Shown here: positions 34,755 to 43,144 of the stretch, piece after piece
How the letters are laid out: each line of letters begins with the position of its first letter
How positions within the stretch are numbered: position 1 is the stretch's first letter
Assembly: GCA_003550725.1 (NCBI GenBank)
Contig: PUKZ01000104.1
Location: forward strand, 1 to 64,000
Direction: 5' to 3'
Origin: Bacteroidales bacterium
GTDB lineage: Bacteria > Bacteroidota > Bacteroidia > Bacteroidales > UBA7960
Length of the DNA stretch: 64,000 nucleotides
The notes under the pieces: generated by a model
Databases searched by the model: none
Told to the model about the DNA's origin: nothing
Seen by the model: the letters and a program-made list of their open reading frames with translations, nothing else
Made by a program: the position numbers and the translations under genes

Positions 34755-35513
34755 ATGAACCATCAAAACATAATTAAAAATAAAATATATGTCTCAAGTA
34801 TTGACTCTACCAACCGGGAAATGTTCAAATTGATTAAAAGAAATAAACTTACTGAGGGGACAGTATTATGGACTAATGATCAACACTCCGGTAAAGGTTT
34901 AGATAAAGCAATATGGGAGAGTGATAAAGGTATGAACATCACCGCCTCTTATTTATTTTGTCCTGAATTTCTTGAACCTGAAAATCAATTCGATTTGAAT
35001 AAAGCTATTTCGTTGGGTGTTTATGATGCAATAAAAAGTATTTTACAGACAAATTTTTACGTTTGGATCAAATGGCCCAACGATATTTTGGTTAATGAAA
35101 AAAAGATTGCAGGGATACTTACCGAAAACATTATACAAGGTTCAGAAATAAAATATTCTGTTGCAGGTGTAGGTATAAATGCAAATCAAACAAAATTCAG
35201 TAAATTTCCCCGCACTCCTACATCATTAAAACTACTGACAGGAAACAATTATAATATTTCAGAATGTGTAGATATACTTTTCTATAATTTAGAAAAAAGA
35301 TATTTGATGCTGAAAAACGGTTTGAAAGAACAGTTAAACCATGATTATCTCAATAATTTATACAAATATGGTGAAAAAGCAAATTACCATGCCAATGACA
35401 AAACTTTTATGGCAACAATTTGTGGGGTCGATAAACACGGTAAACTGCTTCTTAAAAATAAAAATGGAAAAATCATAGCTTTTGATTTTAAAGAAGTCCG
35501 GTTTATTGATTAA
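34755..35513 (+). CDS. birA: Biotin-[acetyl-CoA-carboxylase] ligase, single-domain BirA
   Basis: The 252-residue enzyme lacks the N-terminal DNA-binding domain of E. coli BirA, so it is a ligase without repressor function. Motifs: SIDSTNREM, the biotinyl-AMP loop variant HSGKGLDKAIWES, WIKWPNDILV, KIAGILTE and VAGVGINANQ. A C-terminal SH3-like domain follows. It attaches biotin to carboxylase carrier proteins. It is downstream of arfB and convergent with an SRPBCC gene. Confidence 0.94.
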   Translation: MNHQNIIKNKIYVSSIDSTNREMFKLIKRNKLTEGTVLWTNDQHSGKGLDKAIWESDKGMNITASYLFCPEFLEPENQFDLNKAISLGVYDAIKSILQTNFYVWIKWPNDILVNEKKIAGILTENIIQGSEIKYSVAGVGINANQTKFSKFPRTPTSLKLLTGNNYNISECVDILFYNLEKRYLMLKNGLKEQLNHDYLNNLYKYGEKANYHANDKTFMATICGVDKHGKLLLKNKNGKIIAFDFKEVRFID

Positions 35514-35676
35514 ACTCTGCGTTAACGCATCAGCATCAAGGGTTTTTTATATTATATGCAGATAGCCGGTAACCATTAATGGATGCCAATACTTAATAGT
35601 TTTTTGATTGAATTCTAGCTTGTCAACCGTTACTTTCATAAAAGTATAAAAGATAAGGGTTGTATATGCCAGGATT

Positions 35677-36078
35677 TTACTCAAACAATTCCTTGATCTT
35701 ATCAGCTAACATGTCAACGAAATTCTGTAGTGGGTTTGCTGCCACCATTTCCATGAACGCTGTTAATTCGGCATCAAATATCAGCTCAACCTCACACCGG
35801 TCTTTATCGTAAGAATAAAAATAGCAATCAAGGTTATAATCCACGGGATTACTGCCATCTGAAACAATATTAATTTGACTGCAAGGTTTTTTTGATGCAA
35901 TACGCATAGAAAGATCGCCTATGCCTTCTATTTTAAACGAACATGAATCGCCATCTACTTTCCAGTTGCTAACCTCCTGAGGCAATAATTTTTCGAAATT
36001 GCTGAAATCAGCCATAAATTCATAAACCACTTGACATGAGGCATTTACAATTACCTTTTTACTTTCAAATTTTGTCAT
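35677..36078 (-). CDS. SRPBCC-family protein
   Basis: The 133-residue protein shows the START/polyketide-cyclase-like pattern: FESKKVIVNASCQVVYEFMA at the front, LLPQEVSNWK, and a C-terminal amphipathic helix (NPLQNFVDMLADKIKELF). Such proteins bind a hydrophobic ligand in a deep cavity; the ligand here is unknown. It lies 53 bases downstream of pyrE on the same strand, an arrangement found in other Bacteroidota, so it is likely co-transcribed. Confidence 0.8.
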   Translation of the reverse strand: MTKFESKKVIVNASCQVVYEFMADFSNFEKLLPQEVSNWKVDGDSCSFKIEGIGDLSMRIASKKPCSQINIVSDGSNPVDYNLDCYFYSYDKDRCEVELIFDAELTAFMEMVAANPLQNFVDMLADKIKELFE

Positions 36079-36131
36079 AGATTGTTAGTAAAAATTTATA
36101 TTAACCAAAAATTTTGAAACTTAATGTTTTT

Positions 36132-36773
36132 TTATTTCCCCCAGGCCTGCGGATCTTTTCGCCATTTTTTAAGCAAATCAATTTCATTGCTTTTAATGTA
36201 GCCCTGTTTTGATGCAACATCAATAAGCACATTATAATCAGTTAAGGTAAACAATTCACAACCGGCTTTTTTAAAGTTCTCTACAGCTAAAGCAAATCCA
36301 TAGGTAAAAACAGCAAGCATTCCAACAACATTGCATCCGCTGTTTCTAAGGCTCTCGACTGCCGAAAGGCTGCTTTGGCCTGTAGATATCAAATCCTCAA
36401 CCACAACAACTTCCCAACCTTTATTTATACCGCCTTCAACCTTATTTCCCAGGCCATGTTCTTTTTTGCCGGTTCTAACATATACAAAGGGAAGCTTTAA
36501 ATAATCGGCAATCAAAACACCATGAGGAATTCCACCGGTAGCAACTCCGGCAATACAACCGGGCATCTCAAACTTATCATGCAGTAAAGAAATCATAGAT
36601 TCTATAACCAGCCGCCGGGTTTCCGGAAATGATAAAATCCTGCGATTATCACAATAAATAGGTGATCTTATACCTGATGCCCAGGTAAAGGGATTACTAA
36701 CATTTAACTTAACAGCTTCGATTTTTAATAAACTCTTAGCTATATTTGCACTTATATTATCATTTAATTTCAT
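36132..36773 (-). CDS. pyrE: Orotate phosphoribosyltransferase
   Basis: The ORF track starts at 36827, but MKLNDNISANIAKSLL at 36773 matches the family N-terminus, giving 213 residues. Motifs include SPIYCDNRRILSFPE, VRTGKKEHGLG and the PRPP-binding loop VVVVEDLISTGQSS. It adds phosphoribose to orotate to form OMP; pyrF, the next step, lies at 49757-50590. The start codon is 7 bp from the divergent Nudix gene, so the promoter must lie inside that gene's first codons. Confidence 0.96.
   Translation of the reverse strand: MKLNDNISANIAKSLLKIEAVKLNVSNPFTWASGIRSPIYCDNRRILSFPETRRLVIESMISLLHDKFEMPGCIAGVATGGIPHGVLIADYLKLPFVYVRTGKKEHGLGNKVEGGINKGWEVVVVEDLISTGQSSLSAVESLRNSGCNVVGMLAVFTYGFALAVENFKKAGCELFTLTDYNVLIDVASKQGYIKSNEIDLLKKWRKDPQAWGK
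36741..36748 (+). promoter_or_regulatory. Candidate -7 element for the Nudix gene, inside pyrE
   Basis: TATATTTG followed by CA matches TAnnTTTG and lies within the first codons of pyrE on the opposite strand, 33 bases before the Nudix ATG. Confidence 0.5.
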
Positions 36774-36777
36774 AGGA

Positions 36778-36785
36778 CAAATGTA
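36778..36785 (-). promoter_or_regulatory. Candidate -7 element for pyrE, overlapping the Nudix start codon
   Basis: TACATTTG on the minus strand matches TAnnTTTG. It overlaps the Nudix ATG (36781-36783) and ends 4 bases before the pyrE ATG, so the pyrE transcript would have almost no leader. Confidence 0.45.
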
Positions 36786-37401
36786 TAAAGTTTTTATCAA
36801 CGATAGAAAAATAATATTAACAAACAAAATAAAGGAATATCAAAAAGATAACACAGTAATATTTTATATTAAAAGCGAAAAAGATTTTAAACAAAAAATT
36901 TATTCATTCTTAAGCGGAATATATAAACAAAAAAATACCTTGTATGTTATAAACAATGACCCCGATAAAATGTGGGCATATCTTAATAATTATACTGTAT
37001 CAATTGAAGCAGCAGGCGGATTGGTAATTAATCCTCCGGGAGACCTGTTGTTTATATACAGATACTTAAAATGGGATTTACCCAAAGGCAAGAGAGAACC
37101 GGATGAAAACCCTGAAACAACAGCAAAAAGAGAAGTTATGGAAGAATGCGGAGTGGGTGATCTGAAAATTATCAAACCATTACCCTCTACTTTCCATATG
37201 TATCAATTGTCTTCAGATAAATGGGCTTTAAAAAAAACTATATGGTATCTGATGCGTTCTGATGACTGGAAAAATCCAAAGCCACAATATAATGAAGACA
37301 TTAGACAGGCAATATGGGTGCATCCTGAAAATGTCAACTATTATTTAAAAAACACTTATCCTTCGATTATATTCTTAATCGAAAATCATCTTAACTTATA
37401 A
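36781..37401 (+). CDS. Nudix hydrolase
   Basis: The 206-residue protein has an N-terminal extension of about 80 residues, then the Nudix fold with a complete Nudix box from GKREPDEN to REVMEECGV (G-x5-E-x7-REUxEExGU). Nudix enzymes hydrolyse nucleoside diphosphates linked to another group; the substrate here is unknown. The position opposite pyrE hints at nucleotide metabolism, but that is inference. Its start is 7 bp from the pyrE start. Confidence 0.93.
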   Translation: MYKVFINDRKIILTNKIKEYQKDNTVIFYIKSEKDFKQKIYSFLSGIYKQKNTLYVINNDPDKMWAYLNNYTVSIEAAGGLVINPPGDLLFIYRYLKWDLPKGKREPDENPETTAKREVMEECGVGDLKIIKPLPSTFHMYQLSSDKWALKKTIWYLMRSDDWKNPKPQYNEDIRQAIWVHPENVNYYLKNTYPSIIFLIENHLNL

Positions 37402-37411
37402 TTTCCCTGCC

Positions 37412-38827
37412 TTAATTATATTGATCAATAACTTTTTCGATTTTTCTTTCAAGGCCTCTGCTTGGAAATGGAGCTGAATTATCTATAATTTTTCCTTCGG
37501 GATCTATTAAAACAAAAAATGGAAATTGACGAACTTTATACCTGTCAAGCAACCTGAAATTCTGATTAAAATGATAAAAATCCCAGTTATATCTATTGCT
37601 GTTAATAAATCGCTTATAATCAGAGTAATGCCTGTCGACAGATATGCTTAAAAAAGTAACAGTGTCGCCATATTTTTCATATAAATCATTCAAAACACTA
37701 AATTCTGCATGGCAAGGCATACACCATGAAGTCCAAAAATTAAGCAGAAGAAGCTTTCCATTATAATCTTCGATACAAACAATTTTACCGTTTTTTGTTT
37801 CCAGGTCAAGATTGGGAGCGGGATACCCCTCAGCCATGTAATTAAATCTTTTGAGTGTATTAGAAGCGATTTTCCTGTGCTGAGGAAATTTACTGTTATT
37901 TTTCACATATTCAACTATAGAAGCAACATTATGTTTATTATAATCGGGGTTATGGTACATGTCTTTTAAACCTTTAAGCATAACTAATTCCCTTAAAACT
38001 TCATTGCGCAACACTGTATCTTTGCCAAGCGAATCCATTAAAGCATAGTAACTGTTATGCCTGTTTACTGATACAGTAAGATCTTCGGTTCTTATATTTC
38101 TGCTTCCTGTAAAAATATACCTGTCAAAAACAGTATTAAAAAAATCCATATACCGTGTATTCTCATATAAAACAGGCCTATCAATAATATATTCATCAAA
38201 TAGCCGTAAAGGGTTTTTTAGGTTAGCTATACGATAATATAATGCAAATTTATATTCATAATGGTTTTTAAAATATGAATTGTGTTCTATTGTATCAATT
38301 TTAAAAAGGGAGTCGGCATATTCTTTAAATTCTCTAAAAGGCTTATTAAGCCTACGCCTGCCAATATCAGAAATATGTTCGGATAAAAAATCATTAAAGC
38401 TGCTATTAAGCTTAGATATCGCTTCGTTTAGTTTGTCAGGTTTGTTGTCTTTATATAATTCAAAATTAAAACTCCATGGATCAAGATAGGGATTACGCCT
38501 GTCGTCAAGTGTGTCAAAATTCAAAGTATCAAAATCAATTTTATATTCACGGCCGGGTTCAACATAATGGCCCATTCTTGCATGATCAATCCGGTAAAAA
38601 ATATAAATTGGCTCATATGTTTCAAACTCCAGTAAAAACGACCCGTTTTTATCAATGACAGCATCATCAAGTTCTTTAGTGGTATAAGTAATCTGATCGG
38701 AATATTTCATCAGCCTGATGTGCCTGTTTTCAGCTCCCGGAAAATTACCGTTAATTATCACCGAAAAGTCAGAGGCACTAATTGGTGTAAACAAGAAAAA
38801 AATATAAAACACAAAAAAATACTTCAT
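37412..38827 (-). CDS. TlpA-family periplasmic thiol-disulfide protein with DUF4369-like N-terminus
   Basis: The GTG start in the ORF track (38851) is replaced by the ATG at 38827, which gives a clean signal peptide (MKYFFVFYIFFLFTPISA) and 471 residues. The N-terminal beta domain (about 20-100) resembles DUF4369, a helical middle of unknown role follows, and a C-terminal thioredoxin fold carries the redox pair in FWTSWCMPCHAEF. It probably reduces or exchanges disulfides in the periplasm. It lies at the end of the - strand group headed by the 41489 gene, 112 bases after coaD. It resembles the 18681-20093 protein in plan but not in detail. Confidence 0.88.
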   Translation of the reverse strand: MKYFFVFYIFFLFTPISASDFSVIINGNFPGAENRHIRLMKYSDQITYTTKELDDAVIDKNGSFLLEFETYEPIYIFYRIDHARMGHYVEPGREYKIDFDTLNFDTLDDRRNPYLDPWSFNFELYKDNKPDKLNEAISKLNSSFNDFLSEHISDIGRRRLNKPFREFKEYADSLFKIDTIEHNSYFKNHYEYKFALYYRIANLKNPLRLFDEYIIDRPVLYENTRYMDFFNTVFDRYIFTGSRNIRTEDLTVSVNRHNSYYALMDSLGKDTVLRNEVLRELVMLKGLKDMYHNPDYNKHNVASIVEYVKNNSKFPQHRKIASNTLKRFNYMAEGYPAPNLDLETKNGKIVCIEDYNGKLLLLNFWTSWCMPCHAEFSVLNDLYEKYGDTVTFLSISVDRHYSDYKRFINSNRYNWDFYHFNQNFRLLDRYKVRQFPFFVLIDPEGKIIDNSAPFPSRGLERKIEKVIDQYN

Positions 38828-38939
38828 GTTTGCTGTATTTATATTATCCACATATATTCCTAATAACCATCAGTATGTTATTGCCCAATTACAAAGAAAA
38901 TTCCAACGTTGTATTAAACGACAATTAAATAAAAATATT

Positions 38940-39404
38940 TTAGTGTGTTATTTTTATAGCCTCAGGCACAAAAGGTGCTGGGTCACCGCCATTTATTATA
39001 ATATCACGAACTATCGAAGAATTTAATGCCGTATATTCAGGTGTGGTGAGTAAAAAAACCGTATCAATTTCAGGATACATTTGTTTATTAATTTGGCCAA
39101 TGCTTCGTTCGAATTCAAAATCAGCCGAAGTTCTTAACCCTCTCAAAATATAATTTGCCCCTACTTTTTTGCAAAAATCAACGGTTAATCCACTGTAAGT
39201 CATAATTTCAACAGAGCTATAACTTATAAAAACCTTATGCAACCAATCAATTCTTGTTTCAATAGGAAAAAAGTCTTCTTTTTGAATATTCTCTCCAATC
39301 GCAATTATAATTTTATCAAAAAGCGGCACGGCTCTTTTTATAATTGACTCATGGCCTCGTGTAATTGGGTCAAATGAACCCGGAAATATAGCAATTTTAT
39401 CCAT
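38940..39404 (-). CDS. coaD: Phosphopantetheine adenylyltransferase
   Basis: With the ATG at 39404 (the ORF-track GTG is one codon upstream) the protein has 154 residues. The nucleotidyltransferase motif GSFDPITRGHESII is at the front, and YILRGLRTSADFEFE and the ISS-like ALNSSIVRDI follow. It makes dephospho-CoA from phosphopantetheine and ATP. rsmD lies 83 bases upstream; rsmD-coaD linkage is widespread in bacteria. Confidence 0.97.
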   Translation of the reverse strand: MDKIAIFPGSFDPITRGHESIIKRAVPLFDKIIIAIGENIQKEDFFPIETRIDWLHKVFISYSSVEIMTYSGLTVDFCKKVGANYILRGLRTSADFEFERSIGQINKQMYPEIDTVFLLTTPEYTALNSSIVRDIIINGGDPAPFVPEAIKITH

Positions 39405-39487
39405 CACAAAAAAATATTTTGACTATTAAAAAACAAACAAGCTTTTAACAAAAACATACAATATTAATAAATTTATAATTATGGTTG

Positions 39488-40033
39488 CTAAATAAAATTG
39501 AGATTTGAAAATATGCTAAAATGAACTCTGCCATATCTTCTTTCTTCAACAAAATCATCCAAACAATCGAGTTTTATCTCCTGACCATGTTCAATGATTA
39601 GCCATCCATCATCATTAATTAAATTATTTTCGAAAACTAGTTTGTGTATATTTTTAATTCTTTGGTGATTATAGGGCGGGTCTGCAAAAATAATATCAAA
39701 TTTTTTTTTGCATATGTTAAGAAAATGATGAACATCATCCCTGACAACTTTTACAATTGGCAGTTCTAAGGTTTCTACCTGCTGTCTGATAAATTTAACC
39801 AACTTATAATTCATTTCAACTGCATGTACTTGTTTTACACCTCTTGATGCAAACTCGTATGAAATATTACCGGTTCCGGCAAAAAGATCCAATACAGATA
39901 TATTTTCAAAATTAAAGTTATTGCTAATAACATTAAAAATGGATTCTTTAGCAAGATCAGTAGTAGGCCTGATGTGCAAATTGACAGGTAAATGAATTTT
40001 ACGTCTTTTATGTTTTCCTCCTATTATCCGCAC
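39488..40033 (-). CDS. rsmD: 16S rRNA (guanine-966-N2)-methyltransferase RsmD
   Basis: The 181-residue Rossmann methyltransferase starts MRIIGGKHKRRKI, has the SAM-binding LDLFAGTGNISYE and the catalytic DPPYN tetrapeptide (FADPPYNHQ). It methylates G966 of 16S rRNA. The start codon is GTG and overlaps the end of the upstream DUF3822 gene by 10 bases, so the two are translationally coupled. Confidence 0.96.
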   Translation of the reverse strand: MRIIGGKHKRRKIHLPVNLHIRPTTDLAKESIFNVISNNFNFENISVLDLFAGTGNISYEFASRGVKQVHAVEMNYKLVKFIRQQVETLELPIVKVVRDDVHHFLNICKKKFDIIFADPPYNHQRIKNIHKLVFENNLINDDGWLIIEHGQEIKLDCLDDFVEERRYGRVHFSIFSNLNFI

Positions 40034-40896
40034 GCATTGACATTTAACAAATTATAAAAATAATTGTGTGGTATTTGATCAAAAACTTCGTGATATTTAA
40101 AAAGATCGCTACGTGATCCTAAATCAATATTTTGAAAATATAATTTTAGATTTTTATAAATATCTGCTTCCAGGCTTGCCTTACCAACTATCATAATATT
40201 TAAACTTTCGGCAGCAAGGCCTGACTGTTCCATTACATAAAACAGGTAATACAACAGATCATCCCAACTTTGGTAATTAAAAGAATTAAAAAAAACTAAA
40301 TTACCCGAATTCAAAATAACAATTTCAAAATGCCCGTTTTGAATATGCAAAACGATATCAGCTTGATATCCGCCATATCGCACATCATATAAAACACTCT
40401 CTATAAGTGCTGTAGAAAAATGGCGTAATCTATATTCAGAAAACAGATTATCAAAAGTCTGTTTTAAAATATCAGGCAACGGATATATTACATAAGCATC
40501 CAGGTTATAAAGCTTTTCTGAGCATATGATATCATCATCCTGAACTATGTGATTAAACCTCAGATAAGTATCTTTTTCTTGTTCGTCAAAAAGTGTTGAA
40601 GGAATAAAAACACTATGTTTGGATACATAAACCAAAGTAATTCTTTCAAAGCCTGAAATTAGAAAGTCATTGTTGCGAACTACTCCCTCAATACTGTTTA
40701 GCTGTGGCTCAAGCCCCATAGAATCATCAAACTCATACGACTCCAAAACACGGTATTGAAAGCGATCGTTATCAAGTATGCAATATGAAAACGAGCCGGG
40801 TGATAATTCAATGGACAAAAAATGCTTGCCATTGAACCCCGGCTGAAAGGATTCATCTATAAGTGAGTATTTTTTATTCACATGGTAATCATACAT
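40024..40896 (-). CDS. DUF3822-family protein
   Basis: The 290-residue protein shows two weakly similar halves with an actin-like ATPase pattern: FLSIELSPGSFSYCILDND near the front and ADIVLHIQNGHFEIVILNSG near residue 180. It has no signal peptide. Family members sit next to rsmD in many Bacteroidota, and their function is unknown. It overlaps rsmD by 10 bases and starts 8 bases after the upstream gene. An ASKHA-type fold is an inference from the pattern, not shown. Confidence 0.8.
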   Translation of the reverse strand: MYDYHVNKKYSLIDESFQPGFNGKHFLSIELSPGSFSYCILDNDRFQYRVLESYEFDDSMGLEPQLNSIEGVVRNNDFLISGFERITLVYVSKHSVFIPSTLFDEQEKDTYLRFNHIVQDDDIICSEKLYNLDAYVIYPLPDILKQTFDNLFSEYRLRHFSTALIESVLYDVRYGGYQADIVLHIQNGHFEIVILNSGNLVFFNSFNYQSWDDLLYYLFYVMEQSGLAAESLNIMIVGKASLEADIYKNLKLYFQNIDLGSRSDLFKYHEVFDQIPHNYFYNLLNVNACG

Positions 40897-40904
40897 TTCT
40901 TTGA

Positions 40905-41489
40905 TTACTCCCAGTTACCGTCAAGCGATGCTTGATGCATTGAACCAACCGCCAACCCTTCTTCACGTCGATAATATATTTGGTACTCAAGCCCTTTCAT
41001 ATAATGCGATATTTCGGTTGAAGCCTTGAAAACAGGCAGTTCAACCAACCCCCTTTCTATCTTACCAGCTTCAAGCGAAAATCTTTCACCACCACTAAAA
41101 GGCACATAAGGTAAAGAGTCAATCGGATATCTAACTTTAGCAAATAAACTGTCTTTCACATAAACCCAGGAGGTGTCACGCTCTACAATTCCTTTTTGTA
41201 CAGCCTGGGATTCGGTTAAAGTGTCAGGCACGGTTCCTATTGCCCTTACCAAAGGCAGTGAATCGTTTTTGATGAATTCAACAAGTGAATCAAGATCACC
41301 GGTGAATCTCTGATAACGTGTACGATGTGCCCTTTGAGCATCCCTGATATCTCTTAAACGCTCAATTACTTTCGCTTCCCTGGCTCTTGCTTCACGCTCA
41401 AAATGAACAGGCTCCATTATAGAATCATAAATAAGATAAACCAAAACCAATATTACAATGGTTAGTAAAATTTGAATCGCTCTTTTCAT
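40905..41489 (-). CDS. Single-pass protein with pseudopilin-like N-terminus, unknown
   Basis: The 194-residue protein has one N-terminal TM helix (about residues 7-25) with no cleavable Cys, then a long charged helix (VIERLRDIRDAQRAHRTRYQ) followed by a YxRFTGDLDSLVEFI segment. This resembles the helix-then-loop plan of type II pseudopilins, but no prepilin peptidase site is clear. The remainder is beta-rich. It heads the DUF3822-rsmD-coaD group with an 8-base gap. No secretion genes are nearby. Conserved hypothetical at best. Confidence 0.65.
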   Translation of the reverse strand: MKRAIQILLTIVILVLVYLIYDSIMEPVHFEREARAREAKVIERLRDIRDAQRAHRTRYQRFTGDLDSLVEFIKNDSLPLVRAIGTVPDTLTESQAVQKGIVERDTSWVYVKDSLFAKVRYPIDSLPYVPFSGGERFSLEAGKIERGLVELPVFKASTEISHYMKGLEYQIYYRREEGLAVGSMHQASLDGNWE

Positions 41490-42073
41490 ATTTTTTATTA
41501 TTATAAATTTTAATGTGCTTTAAATCAGCTTGTTATTAAAAAACGCTACTATTACTTTTATTAATTATTAATAATCATTTAAAAAAACATTGTGCAAATA
41601 TTCAATTTTTTTTTTAAAAACTACTAAAAAAACAAACATTTTTATACAATATTTTTTTTATTAACAAATCTTTTAATATTTTTTATCAATATCAACATAA
41701 CATTAATAATGAAAAATACTACAATCTTTTGCAAACTAAACCGGTATTTATTCAATTTAAGCACAAATTTTATTTCTATGTTGTATTGATATGTTTATCT
41801 TACAAATTTAGTTGTAATAAAAATTTTATTATTGTTCAAATCAAGTCATTAAATAAAAAACGAAAATACCTTAAGAAAAAATAAAATATTACATTTGTCT
41901 ACTGGCAAGCCTTATAAAGGTTTTGTAATTTAAACTACAGCACTAATATTTATTAACCCATTCTAATTCAATTATCTATTGTCCAAAAAAAAACGCAAAC
42001 ATGATTATAAAATTGCTTGCGGCGAATTTGTGGTTTTTTTGACAACAGTTAAAATTTAATAAAACTATTTGTC
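41490..42073. other. AT-rich intergenic region, no gene seen
   Basis: About 580 bases between divergent genes, with stop codons in every frame, long A and T runs and a trivial 12-base palindrome (ATTATTAATAAT). I see no tRNA, no structured RNA with strong stems and no coding frame. It must carry the promoters of the two flanking transcripts, but no convincing TAnnTTTG element stands out. Confidence 0.55.
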
Positions 42074-43144
42074 ATGCATTCAAAAAAAATTCTCGAAAAA
42101 GTTATTATCAAAGTTTTGGAAAGGTTGGGGGTTCCTGAAAAAGACGGGCAAACTACTGCAAACGTATTATTATCTGCAGAACTACGAAATATTCAATCTC
42201 ATGGCATTATTCGTTTTCCTGGTTATGTAAGATTATTGGAAAATGGAAAAATAAACCCCATACCATCAATAAAAACTTTACATGAAACTCTTTCCACAGC
42301 AGTTATTGATGGTGACAACGGATTAGGTATGGTTGTAGCCGTTAAAGCTATGGAGGCAGCTATTGAAAAAGCTAAAACTGCGGGAACGGGATGGGTTGCT
42401 GTTAACAATTCCAACCATTATGGTATAGCAGGCTATTACTCGATGATGGCTTTAAAACATGATATGACAGGCATAAGTATGACCAATGCCAATCCATTAG
42501 TAGCGCCAACATTTTCAAAAGACCGGTTGCTCGGAACAAATCCTGTTTCTGTTGCAATACCGGCGGGTAAAGAGCCGCCATTTGTTATGGATATGGCTAC
42601 TTCTTCTATTGCCCGGGGCAAACTTTATTTGAAGCAAATAAACAACGAAAAGGTTAAGCATGGGTATGTTCAGGATGCTGGTGGTAAACCAAGCAAAAAT
42701 CCCGCAATACTGGAAGAGGGTGGTGCCATATTACCTCTTGGCAGCTCGTTTGAATATGGAAGCCACAAAGGTTATTGTATGGCTGCTGTTATTGACATAT
42801 TGTCGGCTATATTTTCAGGGGCGGGATTTGGCCCTTTTGTCCCTCCATCTGTTGCTTACCTGGAACCACCAAAAGCAGGTACAGGCAAGGGCACGGGTCA
42901 TTTTTTTGGAGCAATGAGAATTGATGCTTTTCAAACAAAAGATGTATTTAAAAATAATATGGACAAGTGGATAAAAACATTCAGAAACGCCGAACCCATT
43001 GATGAAAACAACAGGGTGTTGATACCGGGCGACCCTGAACATCAGGCAGAACTACAAAACAAAGACAAACCAATTATGCTTAATAATGAATTAACAAAGC
43101 AAATAAAGCTTATATGCAAAAAACATGATGTAAGGTGGGGCTAA
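42074..43144 (+). CDS. Ldh-family (malate/L-lactate/ureidoglycolate) dehydrogenase
   Basis: The 356-residue NAD(P)-dependent enzyme fits the Ldh_2 family: RNIQSHGIIRFPGY near the front, the catalytic SNHYGIAGYY block near residue 112, NANPLVAPTF, and GTNPVSVAIPAG. The family reduces 2-oxo acids; substrate choice (malate, lactate or others) cannot be read. It is transcribed alone, and its TAA overlaps by 4 bases the TAG of lptD on the other strand. Confidence 0.9.
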   Translation: MHSKKILEKVIIKVLERLGVPEKDGQTTANVLLSAELRNIQSHGIIRFPGYVRLLENGKINPIPSIKTLHETLSTAVIDGDNGLGMVVAVKAMEAAIEKAKTAGTGWVAVNNSNHYGIAGYYSMMALKHDMTGISMTNANPLVAPTFSKDRLLGTNPVSVAIPAGKEPPFVMDMATSSIARGKLYLKQINNEKVKHGYVQDAGGKPSKNPAILEEGGAILPLGSSFEYGSHKGYCMAAVIDILSAIFSGAGFGPFVPPSVAYLEPPKAGTGKGTGHFFGAMRIDAFQTKDVFKNNMDKWIKTFRNAEPIDENNRVLIPGDPEHQAELQNKDKPIMLNNELTKQIKLICKKHDVRWG

